DNA from: Rhynchopus euleeides
Lineage: Eukaryota; Euglenozoa; Diplonemea; Diplonemida; Diplonemidae
DNA length: 64,000 nt
Assembly: GCA_963210315.1 (NCBI GenBank)
Contig: OY723250.1
Location: forward strand, 1,550,001-1,614,000
Direction: 5' to 3'
Part shown: positions 1 to 9,652 of the stretch, piece by piece
Layout of the letters: each line of letters opens with the position of its first letter
Position numbering within the stretch: position 1 is the stretch's first letter
Translations under genes and position numbers: made by a program
Notes under the pieces: generated by a model
Told to the model about the DNA's origin: nothing
What the model saw: the letters and a program-made list of their open reading frames with translations, nothing else
Database searches by the model: none

Positions 1-701
1 TGGCGGAGGACATGGTAGTGGAAAGGGAGGGCAGGCCGAAACAGACAGGCGCCAACTTGCGGCAGCCATCAAAACTGGGGGGGAAGGAATCATGGGGATG
101 TGTGTGCTGTTACAGTGGATGTAAGCAGCAGAGTTTACTCGCACAAATTGAAGGCTTCCCAAGTGTGCGTATACCCCTGCGTCGGATCTGCTTTGTTCCT
201 CCTCTGCGCAAGATTGTTCACTCAACCCTGCGCTGAGCGGTCGGTCGTATTCATAGCTGTGTGTGTGTGCGCATCTGGGCTATTTAGTTTTGGCTCGATG
301 GGCACCCATCTTATTGCTCTGTTCTGATTAATTTTCAAAACAAGGAGAACCGCCGCGGTGTTTATCAAACGAAAGGATAATGGATTGGTGGTGAAGAGCA
401 TCGTCCAGCCGGGTATTTAGGATTGATGCAGCTACGCAATAATGCTACTTCACACAGGCCTTCACAAGCCTTGACGTCCACAACAACGAAGGCTAGTCGG
501 GGGTGTGCCTCCGTGGTTTCCCTAGTGAAATGCCTCCTGGCTAGCCTACTGCGTGGTGCCCCTGCCCAGAAGGGGTGCCTGATCACTGCGTGTGTGTGGG
601 GGCGAGCGAGGACTTCAAGCAGTTTAGAATTCCCCCACGCCTCCCCCAGCCGACCCAGCCATCCCACCCCTGATTTAGGTGGCGCTCTCTGTGAACGAAG
701 A
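1..701. other. No gene recognised
   Basis: Only short open frames on both strands with no protein-like composition. I see no RNA gene or repeat that recurs elsewhere in the window. The segment ends at the target-site duplication of the next element (ACGAAGA, 695-701). Confidence 0.5.
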
Positions 702-1675
702 CAGGGGATAAGATAGGTCTGGTTTTCCGGTTTTCAAAACCAGGGTTTCCCGGTTCCCGGTTTTCTGGAAAAAAAAAAAAGGTCGGTCTCATTTTTGGCG
801 GTTTTTCTTGTGACTTTGGGACAGTAAAACAGTCAGAAAAAACGCCATAAAAAAATAGAAAGTGACCCCATCGTGATCCGCACAGAGCTCAAATAGTCCA
901 AAGAAGGCAGAGAAGCGGAGAAGAAAAATGGACCTAGCGGATGGCCCGGTGGGTGGTGACCTCGTCATGCAGGTCTCTTCTGTTTTGAAGGTGCACACAT
1001 GGTGGACTCCAGCCACCATGTCTAAGAGGGAGTCTAAGACTGCAGTCTGGAGGGCTGAGACGAGAACACGAACGACTTTCAAGCAGTCTTGAAGGTCGCC
1101 AAGCCTATTGGGGGCAACTAACAGATGAGATTTGTTTGTTGCCTGTCGTCACAGCTAGGTGCCCATCTCCTCGATAACGGAATGTGTGCAGAGATCTCGT
1201 GGACCCTTTGGCCATTCTGTCGTGCACCCACTCCACCCACAACGCACACCTGTCACGAGTGGTCGCTCCCCCGTCCTCCTCCACCCTGAAGGTTGAACCC
1301 TCAAGGACCAGTGATCTCCTGCTGGCCGGGCTGCGATACAGCGAAGCCTTCCTACTTACAAGCGAATCCAGACTGTAGTGAACAGATGTTCACTACCGTG
1401 GCCTCCGGCGGCTGGGGGGCTCCGCCCCCCAGACCCCCCTGTGTAAAAGCATTGCACCAGACCGGTTTTTTGGTCGAGAGTCCAAACTTTCAAAGCAGCT
1501 GCTGCGCCTGCCCCACCAAGCAGCCTCAGTACGACAGGACGCGCGCAGGCACCGGGCCTTCTCAGACTCTGGGAGGGTTTGCGCGGGTCGCGCGCGCCGA
1601 AGGCGCGCGCGAAAAATTTTCAAAACCAGAAAAACCGGAAAACGGTGCCAGAAAAAAAGTCTATCTTATACCCTG
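702..1675. mobile_element. Non-autonomous hAT-like element, 974 bp
   Basis: The ends are imperfect inverted repeats, CAGGGGATAAGATAG at 702-716 and, inverted, CAGGGTATAAGATAG at 1661-1675. The flanks share ACGAAGA (695-701 and 1676-1682), a 7-bp duplication where hAT elements normally make 8. CAGGG is a typical hAT terminus. Further inward both arms carry related GGTTTTCCGG stretches. The interior has no credible gene. It holds a G/C hairpin (GGGGGGCTCCGCCCCCC, about 1417-1433) and a GCGCGCCGAAGGCGCGC hairpin near 1590. The stretch about 1499-1552, read on the minus strand, resembles 40101-40152 of the autonomous hAT element, which suggests this is a deletion derivative of that family. Confidence 0.75.
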
Positions 1676-1682
1676 ACGAAGA

Positions 1683-3722
1683 TCGCAAAAAAAAAAAACC
1701 AGCCAAAAGGAAATATGAACCAAAAAAATAACCGTTCAGACAATAGTGTGTGGCTCTGTGTGTTCTCCCGGGACAGTAGCGACAGCATCAAGAGCGTGTG
1801 CTCGGTGTGTCCTGCTGTGACCAGGGGATCCTCGTGTGTATTACTTTAGGTTTGCCCTCAGGGGGGCCTTGCTGTGTGTGACCTCCCCCCTGCATCTCCA
1901 CCAGCGAGACCCCGAAGTGTTGTGGGTGCAACGCGCACGCCATGAAAGGATATCATTCACATCGCTCTCGGGGTTCAGTCGAGAATCAGCAAATCCGACG
2001 GGTGCCCCAGTGATTCATCCGCTTTTCCCCCCGTCCGATACCGATGAAGATGTGTGTGGTGAGTTCAAGGGCTTCTTTCTTCGTACACAAAACATACCGC
2101 TCTTGACAACGTTTCAGAAAAGCGCAGGTGCCATCACGGTGCTCTTGGGTGGGGCTGGTGCGCCCAGGCACCTCCCCATTCTTTGGTCTTTTAGCTCCAC
2201 ACGCAATAGAGTGCACATCGCTGCCTGGTCGTCTCTCGTATCAGGGCGATGCCAAAAGTGGTCCTCGATACAATCGATGGGTTGAAGGCAACTCCGTGTA
2301 TCCAGGGTGGCATCGTGGTTGATGCGGCGAGGGAGGTGATGTCCCATGATTCAGGAGCTAACAACGCACCAAACCAAACCAAATCAACTCGTCTTGTGTT
2401 TCCTTCGTTCGGTCAATGTCACCCCTCTCCACGTCGCAAGTACGAGGTGATGTGACTTTGCCGAAGAACATGAGTTTGCGCTGTATGTGATCACCCGCAT
2501 GACACGCCACTTTCTTAGCGAAAGACTGTCAGTGTGAATCATGTCAATTTTCCAGTAATCGTGCAACGTGCAACGCACAGGATTATCATCTTAAAATTCA
2601 TGACGACGCCACTGCCAGCCCTTTTTGCTCGGAACATGGCAAGTCGTGCCTGTCATTTGCGAGCACCCTCTGAGTCAGAGAGTAGGTTTTCTTACTCACT
2701 GCCTCGCAACGTGTGCCAAAAAAAAGAGGTTCATTGGCTAGCCGTCGGCATGCTGCTGATTCGGCTCTGGCAATCCTATTATTTGTTTCGCATTTCAATT
2801 TTACCACACACGGGTCTTTCGCATGTGCATTGGGCGCGCATCTATCGCATGTTACCAGGGCTCAGGCACCTGTTCGTTCGATTGGCATGAGCGGGCCGGG
2901 TAGAGGGTTGTTTGAGGGGAGCCAAATTCAAAGTGCCTGCGGAAGACAGAACACTCACCATGGTTTAGGGGGGGCCTCAAACAGAGTCGTTGCCTCCATG
3001 CGAACACCCGTGAGGCCCGCTGTGATCCCCACCACCGCCAGAATCACGGTCAAATCGTTGGTGTTCAGATGTGGCGTGGTCACCGGCCATGCTACAATAC
3101 GTTGCGCTGCGAAACAAATCGGCAACAGTGCAATGATTATTCCAGATGCGTCACTGATCGGATGACAGCTGGTTTTGCAGCCACAAGCAGTTTATACGTG
3201 CACACAACGGGGAAAATTCCTGTTTTGTGTTGCATCATAGTCCGCACAAATTATGATCCGGCCTCTCTCATTGAGAGGGCAAATTAGGCCGGACGGCCCG
3301 ATTCTCCTGACTCACACTCGATACCCAGTTCGACACCCATCCCCCCCCCCCCTCTTGCGCGATTGTCACCAATTGCCCCACCCCTGTCTTAGTCCACCCA
3401 GCTCTGTGTGCAGGTTCAGTCCCTTCTTATGCGTTCTATACGTGCCGGGCCAGCGCGGTTGGTGCTGGCATTTTTTCATGAATTTCAACCGTTCAACCGC
3501 TGCTTTGGCATAAGGCTTAATCTGTGTGACGTGCAACTCAGCGCAGGAGGTGGGTCATCCGAAGGCGTTCGTCCATTTGTGTGGCGTGATGGGCCTCATC
3601 ATGGCTTCGCGTGAAAATGCATAAAAAGGGCGAAACAGTGCGCCTCTCAGCAGGGGACGCTGCGAACACAACCAAAAAAATGTTCAAATCGTTCAAGGCT
3701 GCGCACACCACCCCCCCCCCCC
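1683..3722. other. No gene recognised
   Basis: About 2 kb with several 60-150-codon open frames, none with recognisable motifs, consistent codon use or a convincing start. A C12 tract lies near 3341-3352, and the stretch ends in a second C tract that holds the next element. Confidence 0.45.
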
Positions 3723-3724
3723 TA

Positions 3725-4871
3725 GGGGGGGTCAAATGGGGGTGACAAACACGATTTTTCAAAAAACCGGCGCAGAGGCCCCAAAGCCCCCGTAAACCCT
3801 CCAAACCCCCCCAGATCGGTCCGGAAACCCATCGAACCCCACTTTTCCACCATTCCGGGCACCTCAGGTGCCCGAATTGGGGTACCTAAATTTTGTGCCA
3901 CCGTTTGGTACCGTACAGTGCCACTGTGTGGGAGGTTGGAAAAGAAAATGCCCCAACACACCACATCTGAGGGTTGCAATGCATGTTGCTTGCCAACCAC
4001 GTCATCCGGTGGGTGTCAGGCGCTATGTAGGTGGCATTAGCCAGGTCTTCGATGTGTTCTGGCTTGTATATATACCTCCCTGCCTGCGGCACAGGCACTG
4101 CCTTTGTCCCCCACAACAGCCACAGAGAGCGTATTGTACTCGGTCCACGGTTGCTGATTCATTGTGATGCGTTGTATCCTCGAGTGAACGTCACACACTA
4201 GTGGCACCACCACCCGCCATCCGAGAGCTGTATTGACTTTGCGCGCTTCCGTTGTATTCACCTCGCCACGCATATTGCACCGTTCAGTACCAGTGCTCTT
4301 GGGCCAGGCAAAGTAGACCGCAGCAACTACCAATTCTGGCACAATGGGTACCACGACAGCGCACTTCATGTGTTCCCGGAATGTACAGCTCGTGTTGCAA
4401 CAGTCGTTGTCAACACATCCCGGTTGTGGAGCACTGCTGCACAGGAATCACACGACCATCTGGACTGTTCCGTACCTACAGGCAGCCTCCCGGTGCATGG
4501 TGGCAGGGAGGTATATATACAAGCCAGAACACATCGAAGACCTGGCTAATGCCACCTACATAGCGCCTGACACCCACCGGATGACGTGGTTGGCAAGCAA
4601 CATGCATTGCAACCCTCAGATGTGGTGTGTTGGGGCATTTTCTTTTCCAACCTCCCACACAGTGGCACTGTACGGTACCAAACGGTGGCACAAAATTTAG
4701 GTACCCCAATTCGGGCACCTGAGGTGCCCGGAATGGTGGAAAAGTGGGGTTCGATGGGTTTCCGGACCGATCTGGGGGGGTTTGGAGGGTTTACGGGGGC
4801 TTTGGGGCCTCTGCGCCGGTTTTTTGAAAAATCGTGTTTGTCCACGTAAAAGGGTGGCATTTGACCCCCCC
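3725..4871. mobile_element. TA-flanked foldback element, copy 1
   Basis: Long inverted arms (about 3745-4085 and 4501-4846) surround a core of about 415 bp. The termini read GGGGGGGTCAAATG on each strand and are bounded by TA (3723-3724 and 4872-4873). Outside the TA on both sides is a run of C, so the element sits in a C(n)TAC(n) tract. TA duplication suggests a Tc1/mariner-like origin, but there is no transposase. Short ORFs in the core are not conserved in frame with the second copy at 53054-54204, so the core is probably non-coding. The two arms match almost perfectly; a CCACCCTTTTA block occurs only near the right end. Confidence 0.8.
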
Positions 4872-4873
4872 TA

Positions 4874-5769
4874 CCCCCCCCCCCCCTCTCCGCATTTAGA
4901 TCCCGCTCGCAAAGCCACCCGCTGGCACAGTTCCACACAGAGCCACAACAAGATCTCCATCAGTTTCGATTTGATATTATTTGTCCTGCCCTCCGCCCAG
5001 CCCCCCCCCCCCCCCGAGCAACCCCCCCGTCAGTTCCGTTCCTTTCATTTATTCCGTCTCGTGTTTTTTTTGGAGCTTGTCTTGAAGAATCTCACACGCC
5101 CCCACCCCTTCGTATCCCCCCTCCACCCCCTCAATGGTTCCCCATTCTCGCAGGGCGATCGCACCTCTCCACCACACAGCCTCGGACACACCACCTGCAG
5201 GGAGAGCCATGGGGTTCGCTTGGCCCCACGGCACTACACCCCTTCCGGCGGAGGGAGGCAAGTGCCGTTGTGGTTTTGGAGGGGGGAGGGGGGTGTGTGG
5301 TGGGAGTAAGTTGGTTGTTTCAAAGAGAATGAGTTGATGGGTTCTGCGTGATAGTATTCAAGATGGGCGGGGATGGTGGAAGGTTATGTAGTTTGAAGTC
5401 ATGCATATCCGAGAGATGTCTGTCTGTTGTGGCGACCCGTATGGGGGTGTGTTGTGGGTGTGGGGTGTGTGCCACAATCGAGTGAAAAGAAAATGCCATC
5501 AAACACACGCGCGCACACACGCACACACTACGGGTTACACAGGCGTACTGCTCAGCAATGGATGCAGATTTTCGGAGAGGAGGGGGGATAAAAGGGGGAG
5601 AGTGTTCATACCCCCTCCCAGGAGGTGTCAGAATTTCGGATATTTCAGGGATTTTCGGGGGGGGTGGGGGTGGGGGTGGGACAATGGCGAAGCAGAACTG
5701 ATGTCGTGGCCAGAAGGCATCCCCCTCCCCTCCCTCCTGGCCTTTTTTTTCGCCGTATTTTTTTTTTAC
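4874..5769. other. No gene recognised; C-rich tracts
   Basis: Begins with a C tract, has another near 4999-5015, and a short (CA)n-like stretch near 5508-5528. G-rich runs lie near 5280-5300 and 5658-5680. No convincing coding frame. Confidence 0.45.
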
Positions 5770-5777
5770 TAGTTACG

Positions 5778-6452
5778 CAGTGATTTTCCTCTCCGCTGAA
5801 AATCTCAAAAATGCCGGCGAAAAAAAATTTTCTCACCCGGAAAAATTTTTCTCGGGCGCGCTTCGCGCGCCCGAGACTACGCGGAGATGGCCAGTCGCAT
5901 ACGCCCAAGGACTTGCGAGACAGGCACACGCGACAGGGGGGGTCTGGGGGGCGGAGCCCCCCAGCCGCCGGAGGCCACGGTAGTGAACATCTGTTCTTTG
6001 CAGCCACCCTCTGCAGGTCTTGTCCTGCCAATCTGTGACTGCTTGGTGGGGCTCACAGAGCAGGCCCTCCCATTTTTTTCCTGGGCCTGATTTTTTTTCC
6101 TCCAGGACCTCTCCCCAGACCCCCTGAAAAATTCCCACCAAAAACCCCCGTGGCGAAAAAACTTTTTTCGCCGGACGATTTTTCCAGAGATTTTTTTTTA
6201 CTAGTTACGAGCGACGAAGCGTAGCGAAGTCGCGAAGTAACGAAGGAAATCGTACGACTGAAGCTTTGGATTAGCACCTCATGCCACTTCACAGGGCCTC
6301 AACACAGCCTTGAGACAGCAAGTGTGTGCGCTCAACAAAAAGTAGTCCGGAACTGTTCTCCCACAGTTGCTGGACAGGGTGTCTATAATAAAGCGAAAGG
6401 AGTACGATTTTTTTGCGAAATTTTATTTTTTCGCCACGGGGGAAAATCACTG
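5778..6452. mobile_element. hAT-like element enclosing a copy of its own flank, 675 bp
   Basis: The termini CAGTGATTTTCC (5778) and GGAAAATCACTG (ending 6452) are inverted, with a perfect 8-bp target duplication TAGTTACG (5770-5777 and 6453-6460). The interior holds a GCGCGCTTCGCGCGC hairpin near 5858, the G/C hairpin module shared with 702-1675 and about 22500, and, at about 6190-6412, a copy of the uninterrupted insertion site: the T-run, ACTAGTTACG and 211 bp of right flank. No ORF is convincing. It is non-autonomous; the superfamily is inferred from TSD length and the CAG terminus. Confidence 0.8.
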
Positions 6453-6663
6453 TAGTTACGAGCGACGAAGCGTAGCGAAGTCGCGAAGTAACGAAGGAAA
6501 TCGTACGACTGAAGCTTTGGATTAGCACCTCATGCCACTTCACAGGGCCTCAACACAGCCTTGAGACAGCAAGTGTGTGCGCTCAACAAAAAGTAGTCCG
6601 GAACTGTTCTCCCACAGTTGCTGGACAGGGTGTCTATAATAAAGCGAAAGGAGTACGATTTTT
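6202..6663 (+). repeat. Direct duplication of 211 bp, offset 251 bp
   Basis: The stretch 6202-6412 is repeated almost exactly at 6453-6663. The first copy lies inside the hAT-like element and the second is its right flank. The 40 bp between them are the right terminus of that element. The first copy is also preceded by the same T-run and ACTAGTTACG that precede the element at 5760-5777, so it reads as a pre-insertion site. Confidence 0.85.
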
Positions 6664-7318
6664 GCAATTTCTGACGCCCCTTCTCTCTCTCTTGCCCAAG
6701 GAAGGGTTTCTGAAGCGCCGCCTCCGACCGCATTTTTGTCGGACCACCCATGTCTTTCCTGTTCTATCACAGAATGGGGCTGATGCCATAGGCTTGCGAA
6801 GAACGTTAGTCTGCCGCCCTGCCCTCCTCCACCCCTCACCCCCCACCCCTTTTCCGCTTTGTGTGACTTCCGAAGAATCGTTGTGTGGATGCACCGCCAC
6901 TCCACCCCACACCACCTCCACCCCCACTCCAGGACACTCAGTTGCGGCGGTGGCTAGCTTAGCCACCCGGCTGCCTACATACTGACCTTCCCACTCCCAC
7001 CCAGTCCCCTCCCCCGTTTGATTTACCTTCATATATCTTCTGCCGATGCATCCGCGGCAGGCTTCAGCACCTGACGGTGCTTCAACCGAGGATCAGCATT
7101 GAAACTTCACACACTTATTTTAATCAACACCACCCTACGTGAAAGAGGTGCCGATATTTTCCCCCTCCAAATCACCAGCGCGACGTACGCTGCTGTTTTT
7201 GATAACCTTTGGTATCCTGCCAACACCACCACCACCACCACCACCCCTGGCCATCTATCTCTGCCCCCCCTCCCCCCTCCCCTCATTCTCTGGAGTGGGG
7301 GTGCACCCCCCTGCAGCC
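6664..7318. other. Upstream region of the PPR gene
   Basis: No independent gene seen. The last 120 bases are strongly pyrimidine-rich (CCACC repeats, then CCCCCCCTCCCCCC) and end in CTGCAG just before CCATG. That could be a cis- or trans-splice acceptor for the gene starting at 7319. Confidence 0.4.
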
Positions 7319-8896
7319 ATGAGCAAATTCCTGACCCCCACGGACGGGAAGGCTGCGAAGCTTCTGCTGCAGAACTACGGAGCGCTTCCCCGGGGGGTCG
7401 AGGTTCTGCGCGAGGTGACCTGGATCCTCGACAGGCTTGCCGACGCGCGCGTCCCCATCGGGGTGCGCACCTACACCACAGCGGTTGACATCCTTCGCAA
7501 GCAGGGGGCGCACTCCGGTGCGCGTGCCCTGTTCAGCCGCATGGAGAAAATGGGTATCGAGCCCGATTCGCACAGCTTCGATGCGCTGCTGTCGGCATGT
7601 GTTACCGATGCCCACCACTTCTCGGATTGCCTGAAGCGGAAGCGGAAGGCGGGGTTTGAGGTCACCTCCGCTGAGCTGTTCATGCGTGTGTGGCATATGA
7701 CACATCTGAAGCATATCAGCCCGACAACGGATGTTATGCCTGATGTGCGGGCCGCCATCGCCGAGGCAACGGCTTTATCCATTCCACTCGACACCTACCA
7801 CTATGGAAAGATCGTGCAGTGCTGCAACACGGTTTCGGAAGCCGACGCCTTGGTGTCATCCCTGCAGCGCGGCAAGCGTGCCATACGCCTCAACGAGCCC
7901 CTCATCCTGGCGCTGCTGAAGGTGGCCCGCCGCGCAGGGAACTACCGCAAGGCGAGTGCCTACCTTGAGAAGCTGAGGGGCATCGGGTGTGATGTCGAGA
8001 TACGGCACATCAGAGGTGTGCCTCCTATTGTCTTTCGTCCCGATGGGAGGGGTGGGGGTATTGTATCTATCGTCTTGTCGCAGTCTCTCCCCAGCAGGAG
8101 GTCATCCCCGAGGTCACCTTTTCTTCCACTCCACTTAGTTCACTATACCCCACACACCCCCGCCCCTCCAGAGGTCGCAGCGGCCTACCGCATCGGTGGG
8201 AGGCATTCAGACGCGGAGCGCATCTGGGCCGAGGCTGACGCCTCGACCTACCTCCGCCGCTCCTACGACCTCCTCTCTGTTGTCGAGCGTCTCAGCAACC
8301 TGGCTGACCTGCTGCCAGGGAGGGCCTTGGGGCGCAGCCCTGACGGCGGCGCCAGACCCCCACCCGCCGGGCCCACGCCCTCAGCCCACTCCGCCCCCCG
8401 GGAGCATCACACGCGCCTCCTGCAGCACGCGTGGGATGTCTTCTCACGGGCCCCCGGCACGGTCCGCGGCTCGCGTGCCGAGACCCCTGGGACCGGGCTC
8501 TACAGCACCATGGCTGATTTGATAGCCTCGCTTCCCGATGCTGTTGCTGAGGAGCGCCGTGACGCTGCTGACCGGCTCGAGGCAGCCATGGCCAGCCGGC
8601 GCGCCATACTCTCCGCCCCGGTGGTGCAGAGCCTGGCGAGGGCTCGCGAAGACCCCGCGCGGGCATCGCCCCCCTCCACTGAGAGCTCGCTGCAGCTGGG
8701 CGACTCGGAGGAGGCACTTCCCGAGACAGCAGAAGGCGCGATCGAACTGCTGCAGCCTGGCGTGATGTCGCAGGTCGAATCCGGCCTCCGTGGTGCACTG
8801 AGGGAGGGCGCCGTGCAGCAGGCAAGCTCCTGGACTGCGTCGTCTGCCTGGGCAGACGAGGCGGGCGGTGGTGACAGCCCAGCGGGGACGTGGTGA
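7319..8896 (+). CDS. Pentatricopeptide-repeat (PPR) protein
   Basis: Likely an organellar RNA-binding protein; PPR motifs are helical hairpins that read RNA bases. The clearest 35-residue unit is residues 49-83 (TYTTAVDILR near its start, MEKMGIEPD at its end), followed by one at 84-118 and another at about 205-239. I infer an in-frame 156-nt intron at 8016-8171: donor GTGTGC, pyrimidine-rich tail, acceptor CCTCCAG. The intervening translation is Pro/Ser-rich, unlike the rest, and removal joins HIR to EVAAAYR. The spliced product is about 473 residues. The ATG at 7319 is chosen over an upstream in-frame ATG (7139) because the extra residues are translated C-rich leader. The C-terminal half is Ala/Ser/Pro-rich with no recognised domain. 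Organellar targeting is not evident. Confidence 0.75.
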   Translation: MSKFLTPTDGKAAKLLLQNYGALPRGVEVLREVTWILDRLADARVPIGVRTYTTAVDILRKQGAHSGARALFSRMEKMGIEPDSHSFDALLSACVTDAHHFSDCLKRKRKAGFEVTSAELFMRVWHMTHLKHISPTTDVMPDVRAAIAEATALSIPLDTYHYGKIVQCCNTVSEADALVSSLQRGKRAIRLNEPLILALLKVARRAGNYRKASAYLEKLRGIGCDVEIRHIRGVPPIVFRPDGRGGGIVSIVLSQSLPSRRSSPRSPFLPLHLVHYTPHTPAPPEVAAAYRIGGRHSDAERIWAEADASTYLRRSYDLLSVVERLSNLADLLPGRALGRSPDGGARPPPAGPTPSAHSAPREHHTRLLQHAWDVFSRAPGTVRGSRAETPGTGLYSTMADLIASLPDAVAEERRDAADRLEAAMASRRAILSAPVVQSLARAREDPARASPPSTESSLQLGDSEEALPETAEGAIELLQPGVMSQVESGLRGALREGAVQQASSWTASSAWADEAGGGDSPAGTW

Positions 8897-9024
8897 GCGA
8901 GGGGATGAGGGGGGTGGGGGTGGGGGTGGGAAATGAGGAATCAACGGTTGCTGCGCTTTTTCTTTGCCTGGCGGAAACCTTCTGGTCATCTGCAAACCCG
9001 CATGCATGGGGGTGGAGAGATGGT

Positions 9025-9061
<37 letters not shown>

Positions 9062-9652
9062 TGCAACAAAGCGTGCCCGGGGGTGTGTTGCGTGGGCGAA
9101 TGCAGGGTGGGGAGGGGGGGGGGGGCGCGGCCTACCCGGGGGGCGTGGTACCCCCGCCCTCCTTCTCCTTCTCCTTTCCTCCCCCATCACCCCCTCTCCC
9201 CCCCTATTTTTATTTGTAGTTCGCCGTCGTGTCCTGCACCCTACAACCGACTCCCCACTCACACCTCACACCTCACCTACTGCACCGCACCCCCCCCTCC
9301 AGGCGTGGACACTCTACATCTCTCCTGCCACTCCGCCCCCCTCTTGTCCCAGCCATGCCCTGCTGAGGGGTTGCAGGGCTGTGTGTGCGCCACCAACACC
9401 TGCCCCGTGCCGCTTCACGCCACCCTCCCCCTTCCCTCTCTCACTTAACAGCACCCCTCGGTTGGCGTGCTGCTCCGACTGAAGCCCCAGCCCGACGCAA
9501 GCCCGCCTGCCAGAGGATCGCCAGAGGCAAACGGCATCTGTGTCTCGCGCGCGCTCTCTCTCTCCCTCCTCGAAAACCTCGGGTGTGATCAGCACTCCCG
9601 AGGATAGATTCACACCCCATCCCTTTCACCTTTCAACTCTCGACCCCACCTC
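8897..9652. other. Intergenic; GA microsatellite and C-rich tract
   Basis: A GGGGTGGGGGTGGG run starts soon after the PPR stop codon. A (GA)n microsatellite spans about 9024-9061, and a G12 run lies near 9114. Downstream is C/T-rich, with TCTCTCACTTAACAG near 9438-9450 as a possible acceptor for the next gene. No gene recognised. Confidence 0.5.

Noticed and set aside
4037..4369. 110-codon minus-strand frame in the foldback core
   Set aside because: The second copy (53383-53742) differs by indels that change the frame, so there is no sign of selection on protein.
7139..7318. Upstream in-frame extension of the PPR gene
   Set aside because: It would encode a Pro-rich translation of the pyrimidine-rich leader; the ATG at 7319 after CTGCAGCC is the better start.
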